From Echinometra lucunter (Eukaryota; Echinodermata; Echinoidea; Camarodonta; Echinometridae), in the NCBI GenBank assembly GCA_029962745.1, contig CM057154.1, positions 23,176,276 to 23,240,275 on the forward strand: 64,000 nucleotides of DNA, read 5' to 3'. This document shows positions 62,825 to 64,000 of this stretch, piece by piece; the stretch's first letter is position 1, and every line of letters starts with the position of its first letter. Under the pieces are notes generated by a model. It had not been told where the DNA came from and made no database searches. It saw only the letters and a list, made by a program, of their open reading frames with translations. The position numbers and the translations under genes were made by a program.

Positions 62825-63189
62825 ACACACACACACACGCTCTCTCTCTCTCTCTCTCTCTCTCATGAGAGACCTTTTTTTTTGCAAATAGTTATTCATC
62901 ATGAATTTAAAGAAGTCAACAGTGCTCGCACCATTTTATGGGGAAAATTAGGTCAAAAGCACCTTTCTCATTTTTAGCTTCTGTTTACCTGTTCTGTTCC
63001 TTTTCACCCGTATACCGTACCAGCTAGGAGAACACTTACCATACACCAATGGTTGGAGTAACCCATTGCAAAAACTTGCACAAGAGTCGTCCATGTTGAT
63101 GGGAGCATCGCAATGCACACAAGTGCATAAAATCTACGCTGGTAGGGACCAAACTCCCCGATAACGTGAAGTAGTTTGTCGAATTTCAT
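44078..63189 (-). CDS. SLC22-family solute carrier (organic cation/anion transporter-like)
   Basis: A plasma-membrane carrier of the major facilitator superfamily; SLC22 members move organic cations, anions or carnitine. Exons in transcription order: 63040-63189, 55912-56042, 54576-54750, 52637-52740, 50747-50901, 49751-49919, 48450-48591, 47976-48079, 46392-46606, 45721-45829, 44557-44766, 44078-44180. The coding total is 1767 bp, which is 588 residues plus stop, in frame at every junction and a normal SLC22 size. Visible: N-terminal MKFDKLLHVIGEFGPYQ and first membrane segment; a large extracellular loop with paired cysteines and N-glycosylation sites (NDT, NGS, NIS, NET); GDRFGRQKML after TM2; FLPESPRWL after TM6; CKRTFILMYIW into TM7; IELYPTLLR and RSAGLG near TM11; LPETRGKKLPETIED at the C-terminus. 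Substrate cannot be told from sequence. An ATG 26 codons upstream (63265-63267) is in frame, but MKFD matches the family start. Exon 55912-56042 uses a GTTAGT donor. Confidence 0.92.
45885..46040 (+). mobile_element. 156-bp hAT-like MITE with poly-G/poly-C core
   Basis: Ends CATTAGCGTAGACAGG and CTATCTACGCCCCTG, flanked by CTCCTGAT at 45877-45884 and 46041-46048. It is the inverted copy of 63430-63584. It sits in an SLC22 intron, 55 bp beyond exon 45721-45829. Confidence 0.87.
46914..47423. repeat. AAT/TAA microsatellite and derived AT-rich sequence
   Basis: About 500 bp of (AAT)n and degraded variants in an SLC22 intron. Long poly-Leu/poly-Tyr frames here are artefacts. Confidence 0.9.
47424..47560 (-). 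mobile_element. SINE tail portion
   Basis: Joined to the ATT microsatellite; contains GCGCTTTACAATG and CTCCACTCCTTAGGGAGCATT, matching the body of the SINE at 7685-8010. No head is present. Confidence 0.5.
47976..48079 (-). CDS. short SLC22 exon leading into TM7
   Basis: This 104-bp exon is hard to see because a longer open frame overlaps it in another phase. Read in the phase set by its neighbours it gives LKDDDTKTPERRPN, then FTDVFRHRNMCKRTFILMYIW, the SLC22 stretch between the cytoplasmic loop and TM7. The acceptor (cttag at 48080-48084) follows phase 0 after exon 48450-48591. The donor (TG|GTAAAC) leaves two bases that complete Trp with the G opening exon 46392-46606. Without it those two exons do not join in frame. 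Confidence 0.88.
48280..48358. repeat. CT microsatellite
   Basis: (CT)n ending in (CTAT)n, in an SLC22 intron. Confidence 0.9.
48647..48904. mobile_element. possible MITE with GGCC.TACGCA ends
   Basis: Left ATGGCCATACGCA and right TGCGTACGGCCTT are inverted repeats; GGAAC flanks both sides. Two poly-C runs lie inside. A 5-bp flank match is weak support. Confidence 0.4.
49985..50140 (-). mobile_element. tRNA(Ser/Leu)-derived SINE with well-kept tRNA head
   Basis: On the minus strand, 50062-50138 folds like a tRNA with a long variable arm: A box TGGCCGAGTGG, anticodon-loop region CTTGACTGGAGAC, B box GGGTTCGATCC, and acceptor ends that pair (GTGCTG with TGGCAC). The shared downstream body with 37262-37405 identifies it as a SINE rather than a free tRNA gene, though pol III promoter boxes look intact. 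Confidence 0.65.
50985..51216. mobile_element. hAT-like MITE with poly-C/poly-A core
   Basis: Ends CATGGGCATC and GTCGCCCCTG are roughly inverted; flanks CTTATTGG at 50977-50984 and 51217-51224 are identical. It sits in an SLC22 intron. Confidence 0.75.
51460..51763 (-). mobile_element. transposon-like element made of a 14-17 bp minisatellite, copy 1
   Basis: The body repeats variants of GTTCGTTATTCCGAAG. The ends GGTTACAG and CATCACCC are shared, inverted, with the copy at 60114-60362. Flanks ctataaaa (51452-51459) and ctataaat (51764-51771) agree at 7 of 8 positions. Confidence 0.75.
51989..52030. repeat. AT microsatellite
   Basis: About 40 bp of pure (AT)n in an SLC22 intron. Confidence 0.9.
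52894..53789. mobile_element. Tc1/mariner-type MITE with long inverted ends
   Basis: Ends CACTCAACAAAAAAG and TTTTGTTGTTGAGAG with inverted arms of about 200 bp (including ATCAAAAGACCATTAAATTT and CCCTTCCACATA-type blocks), flanked by TA at 52892-52893 and 53790-53791. No transposase frame survives. It lies in an SLC22 intron. Confidence 0.75.
57304..57375. repeat. 72-bp target-site duplication, left copy
   Basis: Identical to 59217-59288 over 72 bp, ending in an AT run. The pair brackets the LINE copy at 57376-59216. The last bases could be shared with the AT tail, so the true duplication may be a few bases shorter. Confidence 0.88.
57376..59216 (-). mobile_element. 5'-truncated non-LTR retrotransposon with intact reverse transcriptase ORF
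   Basis: The open frame 57403-59217 (about 604 residues) holds a whole reverse transcriptase domain: NKAPGVDGIPPEALK, NYRGITLLSIAGKVLARILL, CGFRANRSTTDMIF, FVDLTKAFDSVSREGMW, STGVKQGCVLAPTLFS, LLFADDCALVAHS (FADD active-site box), then the non-LTR C-terminal region and a terminal zinc finger, CPRCGRVCLSKIGLYSHKKSC. The endonuclease domain is absent, so the copy is 5'-truncated; the frame runs into target sequence at 59217 and has no genuine ATG. The 3' UTR is only about 27 bp and contains a hairpin (cttcgcgagcgaag, near 57388). It sits in the first intron of the transporter, same strand. The clade (RTE-, L2- or CR1-like) was not resolved. Confidence 0.9.
59217..59288. repeat. 72-bp target-site duplication, right copy
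   Basis: Right copy of the duplication around the LINE insertion. It runs straight into a longer AT microsatellite (to about 59315), which is not expanded in the left copy. Confidence 0.88.
60114..60362 (+). mobile_element. transposon-like element made of a minisatellite, copy 2
   Basis: Same family as 51460-51763 in the opposite orientation. Flanked by GAATCTTAG at 60105-60113 and 60363-60371, identical over 9 bp, which shows insertion as a unit. The body is units of TTCGGAATAACGAACC and variants in both directions. Confidence 0.78.
61200..61870 (+). repeat. tandem units of about 185-225 bp with CGCTTTGCTC
   Basis: The phrase TCGCTTTGCTCCCTCGCATG recurs near 61211, 61436, 61652 and 61836, each followed by TCTCTCAGA and GCGCCCC. 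It lies in the SLC22 first intron. The stretch to 62165 ends in TACGCCACTG, a hAT-type end, but no matching left end was found. Confidence 0.65.
62435..62584 (-). CDS. alternative first coding exon of the SLC22 gene
   Basis: A second first exon lies about 450 bp downstream of exon 63040-63189. Each is exactly 150 bp from ATG to the GT donor, each ends in phase 0 after HWC plus one residue, and each encodes the SLC22 N-terminus (here MKFDDILVILGEFGPYQK ... VFAMGTSDHWCK). Either can splice to exon 55912-56042 (VPGWNDTLC). The reading frame has no lesion. It therefore looks like a duplicated, interchangeable first exon giving an isoform with a different first membrane segment; a leftover from a tandem gene copy that lost its other exons is the alternative. 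Confidence 0.8.
62742..62864. repeat. compound TC-AC-TC microsatellite
   Basis: (TC)n, then (AC)n at about 62814-62838, then (TC)n again. It lies between the two alternative first exons of the SLC22 gene. Confidence 0.9.
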
Positions 63190-63429
63190 CCTTGGTTCAT
63201 GTGGGCGTTTTGAAGGATAAGATGCAGAATGAGTTCTAGTGATCTGAAGCACGCATGGTACTCTCATACTTATAGCATAGCAGGGGCGCCCTAATAAGGA
63301 TTCATCGTCATCGTTCAGTGGTCACCATCAAGACTGGGCGTCCCTCTCCCGGCGTCTCTCTTCATGCTGCACCTAATTCTCGCTTTATCCTTTCAAAGCT
63401 CTTTATACATTTTATCCTTTTCAAAGCTC

Positions 63430-63584
63430 CAGGGGCGTAGATAGCGGGGGACGGGAGCGGTGGGGGATGCATCCCCCCCCCCCATTTTGAGGTGGACTCA
63501 TATATATGTGTGTACAAAAATATGTACAAATGGGTTAATCATTCCCCCCCCCCCCCCCGGTATGAGGACCTGCCTACACTAATA
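63430..63584 (-). mobile_element. 155-bp hAT-like MITE, second copy of the family
   Basis: Ends CAGGGGCGTAGATAG and CCTGCCTACACTAATA, flanked by CAAAGCTC at 63422-63429 and 63585-63592. It matches 45885-46040 in reverse orientation along its length. Confidence 0.87.
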
Positions 63585-63934
63585 CAAAGCTCCTCCGTAT
63601 ACACAAAGGGAAGCATGAAAACAAGAACATCACATGCTATCTGAATGCTATTTGTTTTTTCTATATTTTTAATAGGTACCATTTCCCATGTTTTAGCTGT
63701 GCAAAGTACTTAAATATATCAGTATCTGTCCAAGAATTCCATTTTTACATTCCTTACTAGTTTTTGTATATTGATATTAGAACGTGCATATAAAAAAAAA
63801 TTATTCATTACGCCCAACGTGTAAACATGAATAATCAAGCTTCAGCTCTAGTGTTTTTCATGTGAAATTATTTATAGATATGTATCAAACATGATTATGC
63901 CTAATAAAATCATGATTGAATTGAATTTACGGCG

Positions 63935-64000
63935 AACATCCTGCAGTGACACCACCCACAAGGTCCGGGGTTCGAATTCCTGCCGCGGCACTAATGTCCT
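63935..64000 (+). mobile_element. SINE head cut by the window end
   Basis: Contains a B box (GGGGTTCGAATTCC) and the junction GGCACTAATGTCCT shared with other SINE bodies. The rest lies beyond 64000. Confidence 0.5.

Overview
This window is animal nuclear DNA, not bacterial. Coding sequence is split into short exons with GT...AG introns, the background is AT-rich, and introns and spacers are full of microsatellites, poly-C/G tracts, tRNA-derived SINEs, non-LTR retrotransposon pieces and many small non-autonomous DNA transposons. The repeat style (elements with GCGTAG-type ends and long C/G runs, TTAA-flanked MITEs) and the proteins suggest a marine invertebrate deuterostome, most likely a sea urchin. 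That assignment is an inference from style; no species marker is present. There is a 500-bp assembly gap at 31001-31500.

Four protein-coding genes can be reconstructed exon by exon, with reading frames that stay consistent across every junction. (1) 7403-16658, plus strand: the 3' part of a LIM kinase gene, nine exons covering the linker, the whole kinase domain and the stop. The LIM and PDZ exons must lie upstream of the window. (2) 22914-27864, minus: RPUSD4-type mitochondrial pseudouridine synthase, seven exons, 414 residues, complete. (3) 36395-39465, minus: CUTA, two exons, 171 residues. (4) 44078-63189, minus: an SLC22-family (organic ion transporter-like) carrier, twelve exons, 588 residues, with two interchangeable first exons (62435-62584 and 63040-63189). 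The four have unrelated jobs (actin signalling, mitochondrial RNA modification, a small trimeric CutA protein, membrane transport), and nothing suggests they work together.

Layout: 1-7402 is LIMK intron with MITEs and one SINE; 7403-16658 LIMK exons and introns; 16659-22913 LIMK 3' UTR and spacer; 22914-27864 RPUSD4; 27865-36394 repeat-rich spacer holding a 1.5-kb long-inverted-repeat element and the gap; 36395-39465 CUTA; 39466-44077 spacer with a nested pair of hAT-like elements; 44078-63189 the SLC22 gene, whose introns hold a recent LINE insertion, minisatellite-bodied elements and a Tc1-like MITE; 63190-64000 upstream sequence with a hAT-like MITE and a cut-off SINE.

The most interesting observations are the twin first exons of the transporter; a decayed duplicate of a LIMK kinase exon just upstream of the real one; a LINE copy bracketed by an identical 72-bp target duplication; several hAT-like MITEs each bracketed by its own intact 8-bp duplication, including one nested inside another; two elements whose bodies are minisatellites; and large near-perfect foldback elements. 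No CRISPR, operon or bacterial-style system is present.
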